A stretch of 64,000 nt of DNA from Lepidostoma basale (GCA_022606425.2 JAHDVF020000237.1:620001-684000), one strand, 5' to 3'; shown: positions 9,828 through 20,807, numbered from the stretch's first letter. Translations and numbers: made by a program. Notes: generated by a model not told the origin, from the sequence alone.

Positions 9828-10172
9828 TAAGAATTAATTGTATCTCAATAGTGACGAAGATGTAAATTATTTGGAAACATAATATGGTGATCGAGGCGTT
9901 TGCAGGACTTATGACCTGACATTGGTTGGGTTAAGCGATCGCTTTATATCACACAACATTCCCCATTCCGCCCTACTACTAACACCACGTCTGACAATTA
10001 TTTGAAAGTTGTATATATGCTACCATGTTAAGAAACATTTCAAATATTTTAATTAAATCTACACTAGCGCCATCTATTGAGACTAGAGGTATTAAGCAGA
10101 TAATTTTTTTATTAATGTAATGTGAAAGGCTACTTGTCTACAAGTATTTGTATACATTCAAAAAACAAAATC
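9828..10172 (-). mobile_element. RPT-A copy
   Basis: Starts at TTGTATCTCAATAGTGACGA, passes GGACTTATGACCTGACATTG and CATTCCCCATTCCGCC, then GCGCCATCTATTGAGA, and ends CAAGTATTTGTATACATTC. One of the cleanest end-to-end copies, about 345 bases. Confidence 0.7.
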
Positions 10173-10829
10173 AAATATTTATTTTAATGGTCGTGATAAT
10201 AAACTAAGACAGGAATACCGAGTTCTGGAAGTTAGGACGACGAGAGGTTTATTAAAACTTTTCTTTGGAGAATAGAAGAAGTTTGAGACGCTAAGCACCC
10301 TTCAAGTAGACCACTCTCGAATGGCGCCACCAGAAATTATTATCATATATTATTTACAGTGATTTTCTTTTTCGCTAGGAAATAAATTATAATAAAAAAT
10401 ACGTTAAATTCTTGTGAAACAATTCCATTGTAATTCGATCGATGATTGATGCCTCTTCTCTGGATTTTCTCATCTCATCTCCTCTCCTGGCCACGTGCCA
10501 GTACCGCAGTAACCACGTGTTCTTTTATTATTCCTCTCCGGAACAAGCAAACCTTCCCCCGTGTCGCTAGCGTCCACACAATGGCTCGCCCCTTTGTGAA
10601 CTACTGCCAGTGTAAGGCACCCTTTTGTTGGAAAACCCGCGTCATACGAGCTAGATAGCGAGTTCTAAAGGCGGAATCTACTCAACCCTTGGATGCTCTA
10701 TGTAGTATTTTATAATTAAAGCGTCAAAAAACAGAGTAAAGGGATCGCACGATATTCATGGGAATTTCACCCCTCACACTTATGCCAAGAATACCTCACA
10801 TACCTTACAATACCGAAATCAGACACCGG
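10173..10829. other. Unassigned, partly GC-richer (10440-10690)
   Basis: A 70-codon frame at 10446-10658 has no recognisable motif. The patch may be an old element or single-copy sequence; I cannot tell. Confidence 0.35.
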
Positions 10830-11105
10830 ACAAAGCTTGAGTGATGGACCGTGTTGCTAAACTGAAGTAGAAATGGGCAGAACGCGTCGCCAAAAAGGGT
10901 ACTAAGAGATGGACACCCAGAATTTTGACGTAGAGACCATGGAATGGAAAAAGAAGCATCGGTCGACCCTGAAAAGATGATGATGATATAATCCCAGTCG
11001 GGGGAAGTCGGTGGGTGAGAGTCGCGCAGGATAACGGAAAATGGAGAACGTTTGAAGAGGCCTACATCCAGCAGTGGAGATATGGTTAGGAAGGAGAATA
11101 AGACC
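10830..11105 (+). mobile_element. RTE-like LINE remnant, heavily mutated
   Basis: Broken frames still align with the RTE-like C-terminus: remnants of KWQWAGHVAR appear as EVEMGRTRRQKG, followed by WRPWNGK-like and EEAYIQQW-like segments (near GAGGCCTACATCCAGCAGTG). Many stops. Confidence 0.55.
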
Positions 11106-11137
11106 TCGATATACATGAGTCAGAACCCTGCTCTTTT

Positions 11138-11330
11138 TTTTGGGAATAGTTCTTTACATCATTACAGCGATTTAAAGGGTATATGTATTAAATTGATTCA
11201 CACGATATGTGATAGGTCGCTAATCTATCTATATGTGAATTCTACACCAGACTAAAGATAGTGTGAGAATCACAATCGAACCCGGAACCTTTGATTTGGC
11301 AGTCACAACTTTGGCACTTTGCCATGAAAT
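11138..11330 (-). mobile_element. tRNA-derived SINE, degraded
   Basis: Minus-strand copy: CTTTACATCATTACAGCGAT (3' body), GTGAATTCTACACCAGACTA, then a damaged B box in ATCGAACCCGGAACC. Confidence 0.7.
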
Positions 11331-11681
11331 TCGCCTTCTCCGAAGCGCTGGACTGGGTGGTTGTCGAGGAAGAATTTCTGACGACTCGATGACAAGAGAG
11401 CGATGAAAGCGCCCTGAGCGACGGCTCACTGATCAACTCTGTTTTTTGAGAAACATTGTACATCGCAGATGTTAAGGTGGAACGGAATTGATTGTATCTT
11501 CTTGTGGGTAAGAGACCACGACAGATTGTTGGAAAAGAACAGAGCAGACAAGCTGGCCAAGGACGAAGTGAAGACAGCGAAACGCTATTTTGATTTTCCT
11601 CTGAGCTACGCCAAGTGCGCCATCAGAGAACGGATGCTCGAAATTTTGGAACAGAGGTACGAGACAAACACCCCTGGTTAA
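11331..11681 (+). mobile_element. LINE RNase H domain remnant (R1/I-like)
   Basis: The clearest frame, 11469-11681, reads CIFLWVRDHDRLLEKNRADK and LAKDEVKTAKRYFDFPLSYA, then RERMLEILEQRYETNTPG. This matches the end of a LINE RNase H domain: a WVxxH block with the catalytic-type His, then N-x-x-AD-x-LAK. Upstream frames are broken. It is the only RNase H-bearing LINE type seen here. Confidence 0.65.
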
Positions 11682-11739
11682 GGCACAATAATATAATTTT
11701 ACAACATTAATGAGGAAGCGGAAGAGTTCAAGAATATTA

Positions 11740-11795
11740 TTTTTTAATTTGATAATGCCCTTAGCAAAGCGAAACATGTCACTCCCACAAAATTC
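11740..11795 (+). repeat. FB3 right-arm fragment
   Basis: TTTGATAATGCCCTTAGCAA followed by AGCGAAACATGTCACTCCC matches the FB3 right arm and core. Confidence 0.65.
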
Positions 11796-12175
11796 TTCTT
11801 CTTGTTCTGCTTTATTTAAGACTGTGTCCTGTTATTTCTCGGAGCCTGTTCCTGGAATGCCGATGTCCAACTGTCTCCCCATCTTTTAGGTGGTCTTCCT
11901 GCAGGTCGATTTCCTGTTGGTACTTTATTTGCGGCTATATTTATCACTCTTTCAGAACATGCTCTTTCCACATGATCTCTCCAGTAGCGTCTTCTCAGTC
12001 TTCCCCATCGCACGACATCTTCCACATTGCAGATCTTTCTTATTTCAGAATTTCTTACTCTGTCTAGGAGTGTCGTTCCCGCAACGGGTCGGAGAGTCTT
12101 CATTTCTGTTGTTCTTAGGAGACTTTTTGTTCTGATGGTGTCAGCTTTCGTTTCTATTCCACATGTCATTATAGG
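11796..12175 (-). mobile_element. LINE-D-related 3' end
   Basis: Minus-strand open frame of 117 codons: MTCGIETKADTIRTKSLLRT, RDRV-like LLDRVRNSEIRKICNVEDVV, RWGRLRRRYWRDHVERACSE, then GNRPAGRPPKRWGDSWTS. The end at CTTCTTCTTG on the plus strand is the GAA-type tail. A scrap of the same 3' end is at 34148-34240. Confidence 0.8.
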
Positions 12176-12461
12176 ACTACATAATTGAATAAATTAATAA
12201 ACAGATGTTTTCATTTCTATTCGGAGTAAAAATGATGCATCGAGTATTGAAGGGTTAACTTAAAAGCGTATAAGAAACTTTAAGTTAGATAGCCCGAGGC
12301 GGATTTAAACTGTGAAGTCTTGGAGATAGGCACTAAAGGATAGAATTTTAAATCATCGGATAAAAAGAGGGTACAGGAGGAAATGTAGGCCAATCTTTTT
12401 ACATTGGGCCAGCCGCTCTAGAAAAATCCTCGTCTAGGATCATCTTCCTACATTTTCTGCT
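12176..12461. other. Unassigned
   Basis: No family or frame recognised. Confidence 0.4.
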
Positions 12462-12668
12462 TTAATATGTTTTTCCTTGATTAAATTTATTTTTTAGACG
12501 TTTTTTTTTTATATAAATCTCATTTCTCATCAACATATCCCGTCCACTCCTAGAAAAATGCCTCTTCTGTTTGCTTCCACGCCACTCTGTTTCTAGGCAG
12601 ACTGCATTCAGGTTCAGGTCATCCTTCCACCGTAGTTGTAGTCGCCCTGTCGCCACTGTAGTAGCTCT
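12462..12668 (-). mobile_element. LINE C-terminal fragment (another family)
   Basis: Minus-strand frame with GRLQLRWKDDLNLNAVCLET followed by EWRGSKQKRHFSRSGRDMLM is the generic LINE C-terminal pattern (GRP-LRW, then W-x-x-x-A/Q-DR). Family not identified. Confidence 0.55.
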
Positions 12669-12840
12669 AGGGGTACGGCCACACCGGAGTGCCTGGGTAG
12701 GAGTCAAGACACAGTTCGCTAGTGATCACGCCCTGTGCCGCGGAGTGTATAGTGTGGCTGGTCCCATAGTGCGCCATACGTTGGTTCGCCGGGTGTTCAT
12801 TGTGACTCCTACTCTGGCACTTCGGCGTGGCCGTACCCTA
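12669..12840. mobile_element. Short inverted-repeat DNA element (MITE-like), 172 bp
   Basis: AGGGGTACGGCCACACCGG with TAGGAGTCA at the left faces TGACTCCTAC with CGGCGTGGCCGTACCCT at the right: about 37-bp arms with a few mismatches. No coding. The ends start at the edge of the LINE fragment, so it probably inserted into it. No clear target duplication. Confidence 0.65.
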
Positions 12841-13059
12841 ACGCAACCCGCCATTTTGCCTTATCTGGGTAATATAAGAACTATTTTTTCTTTTTTCTTC
12901 GTTTCCTCATTGTAGAGGGTCGTGAACTATTGTGCCAATGGATAAAACAAAACGCCTACAAATCCTATCTGTACTCCGCAGTCCGCACCGCTGAGTAAAG
13001 GTCTCCCTTAATCATCTCCTTAATCTGGTCTCACCACCTCACAGGAGATTTGCCTCTAT

Positions 13060-13640
13060 TTACTTCTTCTTCTTCTTCTCCGGCGCTACAACCCTTGGTG
13101 GGTCTAGACCTTCTCTAAGAAACGTCTCCATCCCGTCCTGTCTCTGGTGGTCTCCTCCCAGTCTTGCTGCTTCAGGACCTAACAGTCTGCCACAACACCA
13201 TCCAACCATCGTAGTCTTAGCCTGTTGAGCTTTTTCGCCCTACTGGATTGTCATACAACACTCTTTTGGGGAGCTCCAGATCCCCCATGCGGTGCAAGTG
13301 CCCTAGCCAGCGCAGTCTGTTAATCTTTTAAACTTGACCACGCTGACGTCTTGGTATAGATTGTAGAGCTCTTTGTTGTATCTCGTTCTCCACGTCTGAC
13401 CACCCTTAATGGGTTCGAAGTTTCTGCGGAGGATCTTCCTTTCGAATCAGTTCATCTTTATTTCATCCCGTTTAGTGAGTGTCCAAGTCTCCGAGGCATA
13501 TGTTAGAACTGGTCTAATCAGTGTTTTATACAGTGTGGTCATTTCTTTCTGGACAGTAAAAGCGACTTTAGGTGCTTATTGAGGCCAAAGTATCGTATGT
13601 TTGCTGTGAATATCCTTTTTCCAATCTCTGCACTGACAAT
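13060..13640 (-). mobile_element. LINE C-terminal region, GAA-tailed
   Basis: Minus-strand frames read WTLTKRDEIKMN, FERKILRRNFEPIKGGQTWR and TRYNKELYNLYQDVSVV, then LELPKRVLYDNP, interrupted by stops. The tail is a run of TTC on the plus strand at 13065-13080. The same general type as 40680-40995 but a different subfamily. Confidence 0.65.
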
Positions 13641-13945
13641 CTCGTCATGCACGCGCGTCGATTTCTCTGACTTCTCACGTGGCCGACATTCAATATTTGA
13701 TTTATTTGATCGTGCCACATTTTCCTCGGTCTTCCTATATTTCTAGTTCCATTTACATCGTTAACATATACTTTTTTACCATTCTTTCTTCATTCATTCT
13801 TTCCATGTGTCCAAACCATCTTAATGGTCCTTTCATTATATTGTTCATAACACCATCATTTGCACCGCATTCACTTCTTATAATTTCGTTCGACACTATC
13901 ATACACAGAGTATCAACACATTTGTCTAAGAGATCTCATTACTAT
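13641..13945 (-). mobile_element. LINE-B fragment
   Basis: Minus strand encodes the stretch from SLRQMC and VSNE-type motifs through the WFGHMERMNEE and RNRRACMT blocks. It lacks the 3' hairpin and TTAG tail. Confidence 0.75.
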
Positions 13946-14504
13946 ATATAAGAATTCAATTATCTGTTAATAAAAAATATAAAACGTGTATTGAGCGCAT
14001 TATTAACTTACGTTATTCTGAAGTTTCATCTTCATGAAAATTGATTAAAAAAATTTGAAAATAGAATAGTTTAAAAATGATAATTTGAATGTATTATGTC
14101 ACGAGCAAGATGCGTTATATCTGATGCATAACAAACTGTCTTGAAGCACGTAGGAGATTAATTATCACGGCAGTTAGCACCTGTGTAGTGGTGTAGTGAC
14201 AGCGGACTCTCTTAATAGTGCACTGAGTCAGGGATGTCTCACAATAGCCGCTGAGAGATGCCAGAGAGGATGCTGGGAACGTGGCAGGAGAGGGGGGAGC
14301 GTGGGGAACACCTCCGCCAATCAGGCCAGCTTACTAACCCACTTAGTAAGCTTGTAGAGAGACAAAATACAAAACAATATTAGGTACTACCATTCTATGA
14401 CAGATTTTTTAAATTTTATAATTTACCAAGTACGTGGTTTTAATACCTCCCAACTAGGGAAACCCTTTTATAAGAGACACGTAAAGTATACATGACAAAT
14501 AAAA
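13946..14504. other. Unassigned, with a GC-rich island at 14140-14350
   Basis: The island is unlike its AT-rich surroundings, with TGCCAGAGAGGATGCTGGG and GGAGAGGGGGGAGCGTGGGG. No frame stands out. It could be single-copy regulatory DNA. Confidence 0.35.
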
Positions 14505-14760
14505 ATAAAAGTTTTAAATTTATTATAATATTTGTTATAACAAAAGCATACACGTTCCAAAATAAATCTTTATAACATCTGTCAAAACTGATTATATTTG
14601 TAAACAATTTTATATTATAATATTTTAAATATCTATATAATATCACTGAGGAAGGGCTGGGTAGTCCGAAACATTTTTGATATTTAATTTGTTTAAAAAG
14701 TGAGTGTTCTATAGAAAGCATATATATAAAAAAATAAAAATATATAAAAGTTTTCATTTC
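14505..14760. repeat. Foldback element FB5-like
   Basis: TTATAACATCTGTC on the left and, on the right, ATCACTGAGGAAGGGCTGGG followed by TAGTCCGAAACATTTTTG. It matches FB5 at 55836-56165. Confidence 0.6.
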
Positions 14761-14796
14761 AAATAAAAAAAAATATGAATTAATTTAATAAAATTA

Positions 14797-15512
14797 AGGC
14801 GTTAACACTGTGGAATTCCATTGTAAATTGGAATTTGAAAAAACAATACTGTATATTTTTGATTTTGGTTTATTCAATATCTTTCTAAAATAATAATTTC
14901 ATTTCTTCAAACTTATCAGGGGATTCTTTGAGAATTCCGCATCTTGGAGACTATCCATCTTTATGTTCCGGATGGTTATCTTCGACAGCGTCAGCACAGA
15001 CTGTTTATCTCCCAGCATACAGAACCAACCTGCCTCTGGTGATGTCGGTGGGGAGAGCAATCAAACTGCTGAACATGATCGCTTCGGAGATCGACGTCTT
15101 TCATATTCGTGAAAGTACGTTCAGAAGACAAATACTCTTGACTTTGGAAAGTATTATGTATTCCTAATGTCGAACCATCTCTCAAGCGTTCCTGATATTA
15201 TATAATATATATTTTAGGTTTTGCCTGTTCTCAATAGATGCCTTAAACCATAATTGTTGTTTGTAATATCTTTTGAGAAAATAAACTGATTTGATTTGAT
15301 TTGATTTGATAATAAAAATATTAAAACAAGACAATGTTTCGATGGTACCCTTCATCTCCAGGTGTAAGTATATAACTGACAGTTACATACTTACATCTGA
15401 AGATGGAGGTCACGTCCGAAACATTGCCGTAATTCAAATTAATTATTAAAAAATATATTGAATAAACCAAAGTGGAAAATATACAGTGTTGTGTTTTCAA
15501 ATTCCAAATAAA
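14797..15512. repeat. Foldback FB6, split by a CR1 insertion
   Basis: The left arm (GGAATTTGAAAAAACAATAC, then GGTTTATTCAATAT) at 14797-14905 and the right arm (ATATTGAATAAACC, then GTTTTCAAATTCC) after 15312 are inverted copies. The core at 15397-15422 reads CTGAAGATGGAGG, TCACG, TCCGAAAC. The CR1 copy between the arms is a later insertion. Confidence 0.7.
14906..15312 (+). mobile_element. CR1-like LINE 3' end inside FB6
   Basis: Encodes the C-terminal block VYLPAYRTNLPLVMSVGRAI, KLLNMIASEIDVFHI and STFRRQILLTLESIM, then a stop. The 3' untranslated region ends AATAAACTGATTTGATTTG with a pentamer repeat tail. Confidence 0.85.
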
Positions 15513-15784
15513 TATGATACATCCGTCTCAGATGGACGGGGGACGGGTTTAAGAAGTGAACGACGTGGCCTACGAAAAGGCGTCGCTGCGCCCTATAACA
15601 GCCTCAGATAAGCGGTGGGTTCCACTCGTATATTATTTTTTACATCTTTTGTTTCAAATACTGATTACCGGTTTCGATAGCACTCACACTCAGTCGGGGC
15701 GATAATAATAATTATATTTTCTTTGCAAATTTATTATACAATATGCGTTTTATGTTCCAGGCCGCTCTAAATAAAATATATTAT
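15513..15784. other. Unassigned; possible foldback core at 15650-15720
   Basis: GATTACCGGTTTCGATAGC and GGGGCGATAATAATAAT resemble foldback arms but the partner arm is not found. Confidence 0.35.
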
Positions 15785-16110
15785 TTTCTTCTTCTTATTT
15801 TAATAGATCTGACGATCTGTGACACAGAAATCATATATCGTCGGATGATGAGATCCAGCTGTCCCTCCATCTCTTAGGCGGTCTTCCAGGTGGGCGGTGT
15901 CCGGAGGGGATTTCATAAGCGGCTGTATATACGAGTCTGTCACCATCCATTCGGGCTACATGGTCCCTCCAGTATCTTCTTCTGGATCTACTCCACTGAA
16001 CGATATCCTCTATTTCGCAGGTTTTTCTTATGTCTACGTTGCGGACACGATCTCGGAGGGTTTTTCCAGTAATTGATCTTAGGACCTTCATCTCCGTAGT
16101 TTTTTCGTAT
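15785..16110 (-). mobile_element. LINE-D 3' end
   Basis: 86-codon frame: MKVLRSITGKTLRDRVRNVD, KTCEIEDIVQWSRSRRRYWR, DHVARMDGDRLVYTAAYEIP and PPGRPPKRWRDSWISSSDD. Nearly identical copies are at 25.0 and 40.5 kb, so this subfamily is fairly young. Confidence 0.85.
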
Positions 16111-16430
16111 ATTCAAAACAATTTGTTACTTTATTATTGAAATTCAAATTGAATCAATCACCTTGAGGAGAAACCCAAGAACTTTGCACTTTGCAGTTTA
16201 GAAGAACAGTTTGATTTTTCCTTAATGCATCTTATCTAAATGCACAGCTCATAGAAGTAATCTGCTATTCAACAGACGTACGTGAGATATACACTGCTAG
16301 ATTGTCATTAGATAGTTTAAAAAGTTTGATTGCTACACTACCATGGTTAAAGTAAATACATTTTTAACATAACAGTTGGCAGTTCATTTATTCATAGCTC
16401 ATGGCTTTAACTAATAAGTAGTCTTCTTCT
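16111..16430. other. Unassigned AT-rich sequence
   Basis: Nothing recognised. Confidence 0.4.
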
Positions 16431-16655
16431 TATTCGATGGCCCTACAGCCCTTTTCTGTCCTCGCCAACTCCTCTTGTCCTCTGCTGCGACCCTTCAACT
16501 GGACACTCGCAGCAATATTGCTGCTTGGAAGTCCCGCATGGACGAGGGATGGGCCTAGCCCTTACACTGCCATCGTCGGGAATCGGAGTGGCAGTCATAG
16601 CTCTTGACACTCTGCCACGAAGGTCGTCGCAGAGTGGCAATTTAACTGGTTAATT
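16431..16655 (-). mobile_element. Composite repeat ending in a SINE head
   Basis: Starts TTCTTCTTATTC and carries a GC-rich segment of unknown family. Near 16560-16650 it contains the minus-strand SINE head with part of the B box missing (CTGCCACGAAGGTCGTC). A tRNA-headed composite or a SINE inserted at a LINE end. Confidence 0.45.
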
Positions 16656-16829
16656 AATCAACTATGACATCGTATCGCGAAAGGGTAGGAATATGGTATA
16701 TAATAAAACTTATCCTTTTAATCTTATAACAATGGCGTTATCATTTGCGTCGATTTTGTGAAACATAAAATATTCGATTTTTAAATCACTTTTTTTCAAT
16801 CTCCTGATACATTAAGGACCAAACAAGTT

Positions 16830-17195
16830 TTGAGGACTTGAACGAAATGAAAACACTGAGGACGATAGCAGGCAAGACACTGAGAGATCGCGTGAGTAAC
16901 ACCAGAATAAGAGAGATAATATGTGAGGTTGAGGATATTATAAGATGGAGCAGACAGCGAAAAAGGGACTGGTACGGTCATGTCGAAAGAATGTACACCA
17001 CCAAACTCCCTTATATTGCATTGCATAATCAGCCTCATGGGACGAAGAGAAGACCTCCTAAAATATGGAAGGACAGCTGGGAATCTACCTCACAGGAGGA
17101 GCAAAACTCTGGAAAACAGACCACATAGGTCTACAACCTTTTTTGTAATGTCTTTTGAGTTAAACTGTAAACAACAAGGATGAATAAGAAGAAAA
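16830..17195 (+). mobile_element. LINE-D 3' end, open frame
   Basis: Frame 16838-17128: MNEMKTLRTIAGKTLRDRVS, DIIRWSRQRKRDWYGHVERM, then KRRPPKIWKDSWESTSQEEQ. The tail region is AATAAGAAGAAAAA. Confidence 0.8.
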
Positions 17196-17232
17196 ATATA
17201 TTTGTTGCTTAATGTTTGAAAGTTAACTTGAC

Positions 17233-17830
17233 TTAACTAACTAACTAACTAACTAACCATCACGCCGTCTCCCCGAAAGGGTAGGCAGAAAGAATGGACT
17301 GTCACACTTTTACTGATGCGGCACTCCATCCTTATCTTTTCGCCCCGCGGGAGACGCGGTGTGATGGGTTGCGAACCTCATCGCCACCAATAGGCATCTC
17401 CCGCGCACACTTCGATCGTCCAACACCCACAAAATAAATCTAAAACAAATAATATAAAATACAATGATATAAAATAAAATAACAAAATAAAAATAATTTA
17501 ATACAAAATGTTCTTTTTAGATGGTGCACATTTGTCTATTTAATTTATGTTCCACGAATCCACCGTTTTTTAAATTTAGCACATAATGTAATAACACATA
17601 ATGTTTTTCCGATGTTGCACATGTTGACATGGACGATCCGGACTTTTGTGTTAATTTAATTTATGTTACACGTATCCACCGTTTTTTAAATTAGCTGTTA
17701 TATGATTTAATTAATGTTCCACATATCCACTTTTTTTATTTGGCAGTAATTAGGCACTTAAAACCAACCAACACCAGCAAGAACTTTAAAAGAATATTGA
17801 AGAAATTATTCAAATTGTCATTAACTTGAC
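17233..17830 (-). mobile_element. Mini-LINE: LINE-B 5' end joined to 3' end
   Basis: Minus-strand element. Its 3' end (17233-17310) is the LINE-B terminus with CTAA repeats, CCATCACGCCGTCTCCCC and GGGTAGGCAG. Directly next to it lies a segment (17340-17420) matching the LINE 5' region at 46.5 kb, including CCCCGCGGGAGACGCGG, and then an AT-rich 5' untranslated part. That part carries about three imperfect copies of a unit near 17540-17745 containing TTTATGTTCCAC and ATCCACCGTTTTTTAAAT. The whole protein-coding middle is missing. A second copy is at 53.46-53.88 kb. Confidence 0.7.
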
Positions 17831-18337
17831 TTAGAATACTTATTATATTATTATATATAAAATATTATTATTTCATCATATCAAGTCTATAACAAGGAAG
17901 AAGAAGAAGAAGAATAAGTAAATAAGGGTACCATTTATTTTTAAAAGAATCGCAATTGTGGGGTATTTTGAGAATAAAATAAGTCAAACTCGATTCTAGT
18001 AGTACATTCGAGTTATCGAGTTTATTCTTAGAGCTGAGCTCGTCTCTACAATTGACAATAAATAAAGAATCACGGATCGTCCAAGTGGCCACATTATGGA
18101 CATAAAAGGACTAAATAGGCCCCCGCGGACGACCAGTGCGACCTTCGGAAGACGAAAGAAGACAAAATGACATTAAGTAACGATTCACTTGCGAATTGTT
18201 ATGCGCGCTGCGTCATTACGTAAGGAAATAAATCCATTGTTGAATTCGGCATCGAATCTTACATAGACATTCAAAATAAAACAATTGATATGGACGATTG
18301 ATTGATAAAACTACATAACTCAATATTTGGCGTAAAT
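17831..18337. other. Unassigned
   Basis: No family recognised. A patch at 18110-18200 (CCCCGCGGACGACCAGTGCG) is GC-rich. Confidence 0.35.
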
Positions 18338-18845
18338 CAAATCAAATCAGTTTATTAACTCAATAGACATTACAAACAGGAAAATGTTTAAGGCATCTAT
18401 TAAGTACAGGTAAAATATCATAAAAATACAACAAAGTACCAGGAACGCATTAGAGATGGTTCGACATTAGGAAGACAAGATACTTTCTAAAGTCAATAGT
18501 ATTTGCCCCCTGAACGTACTTTCACTAACATGAAAGACGTCGATCTCCGAGGAGACCGCGTTCAGCAGACTAATTGCTCTTCCCACCGGTGTCACCAGAG
18601 GCAGATTGGTTCTGGCGGCCGGTAGGTAAAACAATCTGTGCTGTCGCTGTCGGAGATATCTATCGGGGACAAAAAGACCAACATCCTCCAGCACGGCCAA
18701 TTGTCGAAATATAGCCTGATTAATAAATAAAAATGGTTATGAGATGCCCATCTCTTCGAAACTGCAGAGATTCGGTCCTCAGTATTCCCAAAAGAGATGC
18801 CGTGGGATAGAGCCACAGGCATATATTTATGGATTAAGTTGGAGT
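18338..18845 (-). mobile_element. CR1-like LINE 3' end
   Basis: Minus strand: PVALSHGISFGNTED region, then VLEDVGLFVPDRYLRQRQHR, LFYLPAARTNLPLVTPVGRA and SSEIDVFHVSESTFRGQILL. Ends at AATCAAATCAGTTTATTAAC, the complement of the tail. Confidence 0.85.
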
Positions 18846-18849
18846 ATTA

Positions 18850-18938
18850 TGTCAGGATAGAATAGTGAGGCGGTTCATCCTCTTTGCCTATGATCATCAA
18901 TAGCGTGAACGACGTGATGGTCGATTAGTTAGTTATCA
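18850..18938 (+). mobile_element. LINE-C 3' fragment
   Basis: GTCAGGATAGAATAGTGAGG and CGACGTGATGGTCGATTAG correspond to the extreme 3' end of LINE-B/C. Confidence 0.6.
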
Positions 18939-18964
18939 CACATAAAAATGCTCGTGGAAATACT

Positions 18965-19250
18965 TTACCCAAGGGTTTCCCAAACTAGTGTTCCGGCGAA
19001 CCTGAGTAGGCGTTCCGCGACAATTTAGAAAGGTTTTATATGCTGCAACACGTTTAAAGATCTTCACATTGAAAGGCGAGTGATGATCAATGTATACTAG
19101 AGATCCTCAAACTATGTCCTATAGACCACGTGCCCATGCACCCCCATTTTTTTCCGTTTACGTGGACCCCATGCAAGTCGGAATCGACCCCTGGGAGTCG
19201 ATATATACCACTCTAGGAATGACTGATCTAAACTGACGTTTATGGTGTCA
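18965..19250. mobile_element. Old hAT-like remnant(s)
   Basis: GGGTTTCCCAAACTAGTGTT and ATCCTCAAACTATGTCC resemble hAT element ends. The interior has a GTGGACCCC motif seen in the 30.9 kb hAT element. Boundaries are unclear. Confidence 0.4.
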
Positions 19251-19284
19251 AGTATTATAATTATTTTGTTGGATCACTCTTTAC

Positions 19285-20015
19285 ATCATTGCTCGGAACC
19301 AATTCTTTATAACTTCGAAGAGATGGGCATCTCATTACCCATTTATTTAAATTAATCAGGGGATATTTCGAGAACTCGGCCGTGCTTAGAGGAGTTTGGT
19401 CTTTTTGTCATTGGAATATTTCTCCGATAGCTAGAGCACAGATTGTTTTACCAACCGGCCGCCAGAACCAATCTGCCTCTGGTGACACCGGTGGGAAGAG
19501 CAATTAGTCTGCAGAACGCGGTCTCCTCGGAGATCGACGTCTTTCATATTAGTGAAGGTACGTTCAGGGGACAAATATGCTTAAAAAAATACAATCTTCA
19601 TAGATGGCGTTAGTGTGTAGATTGCAAAAACTGCTAAGGGTGGTCCTACAGATTAACATATATACAACTTCCAAAAATTTGTCAGACATGGTGGTCATAA
19701 GAAAAATGTGGAATGGAGAATGTTGTATTACATTAAGCGTGCGCTTAACCCAACCAATGACAGGTCATAAGTCCTGTAAACACCTCGATCAACCATATTC
19801 TGTTTCCAATTTGCATCTTCGTCTCTATTGAAATACAATTGATTCTTAAATACTCTTGACTTTAGAAAGCATCTTGTCTTCCTAATGTCGAACCATCTCA
19901 GCGTTCCTGGTATTAAGTTGTATTTTTATAATATTTTACCTGTACTCAATAGATGCCTTAAACATTTTGCTGTTTGTAATGTTTTTTGAGTTAATAAACT
20001 GATTAGATTTCATTA
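19285..20015 (+). mobile_element. CR1-like LINE split by RPT-A
   Basis: Carries the CR1 block from GTTCGGAACC-type LGTN region through AARTNLPLVTPVGRAI to TTDVFHISEGTFRGQIC, broken at 19582. It resumes at 19849 with ACTCTTGACTTTAGAAAGC and the usual 3' end with TTAATAAACTGATTAG. Confidence 0.8.
19582..19848 (+). mobile_element. RPT-A copy inside a CR1
   Basis: Contains TTCATAGATGGCGTTAGTG, AACTTCCAAAAATTTGTCAG, ACCAATGACAGGTCATAAG and TTGCATCTTCGTCTCTATTG. It interrupts the CR1 codons for QILLTLES, so it is younger than the CR1 copy. Confidence 0.75.
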
Positions 20016-20165
20016 CAGCGCGAGCCAAATCGATGTAATCGATGATTTACGAAGTATATATTTTATGATTCTGACGACGTCACGTGAATTCTACATCAGA
20101 CCAAAGACAGTGTGACAATCACAATGCCATCGCCGGGAATCGAACCTTCGATATGGTAGTCATAC
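20016..20165 (-). mobile_element. SINE fragments
   Basis: GCGAGCCAAATCGATGTAAT (SINE 3' body) and then GTGAATTCTACATCAGACCA with CGCCGGGAATCGAACC (damaged B box), minus strand. About 30-60 bases of body are missing between them. Confidence 0.65.
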
Positions 20166-20345
20166 TCTTAATTCTGGAGGGTATCCTGTCTTCCTAATGT
20201 TCAACCATCTCTCATGCGTTTCTGGTAGTATATTATTATTTTACCAATATATTATTTTACCTGTTCTCAATAGATGCCTTAAAAATTAATTTTGTAATGT
20301 CTATTGATGAAATGAAATAAACTGAAATAAACTGAATAACACTAC
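20166..20345 (+). mobile_element. CR1-like LINE 3' terminus
   Basis: TATCCTGTCTTCCTAATG, TCAATAGATGCCTTAAAAA and GAAATAAACTGAAATAAACTG: 3' untranslated end of the CR1 family, with a different tail repeat. Confidence 0.7.
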
Positions 20346-20807
20346 AGTAGTACAGGCGAAGGGGCATATTTTCTCTCACCGCGCGCATGAGAGAGATGGA
20401 GTATAATTTAAATTATTTATTTTTACTTTCACTACTAGGTATTACCAAACCTAAACATAAGCTAAGTGTTGAGTTGAATGCGCTCTTATGTGATTACATC
20501 ACAAAAAAGGCGCTTTAAAAGTTAGCATATTATTATTGTAATTATTAAAAAATATTAATTTAATTATAAGTGTTCCAATGCAGAAAAAGTTTGGGAAACT
20601 CTGCTCTACGCCATTTGGCGGTACAAAATACGTTACTGGTTTGCAAATATGATAATATTCACTTTGAATATTGAGGAGATAAAAAGACACTCACTTGTGC
20701 GGGCGCGTATGGAATAACAAGGGGGATACGGTACATTCTAATTTCAAAATGCTTTATACGGGTTCAACCAATAAAAACTGTACAAATAAATGTTAAAAAA
20801 TACAAAT
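20346..20807. other. Unassigned; hAT-type end near 20577
   Basis: CAGAAAAAGTTTGGGAAACT followed by CTGCTCT looks like one hAT element end. No partner end found. Confidence 0.3.

Noticed and set aside
17235..17256. Telomeric repeats (CTAA runs)
   Set aside because: The unit is TTAG, not the insect TTAGG, and always sits at the LINE-B 3' terminus.
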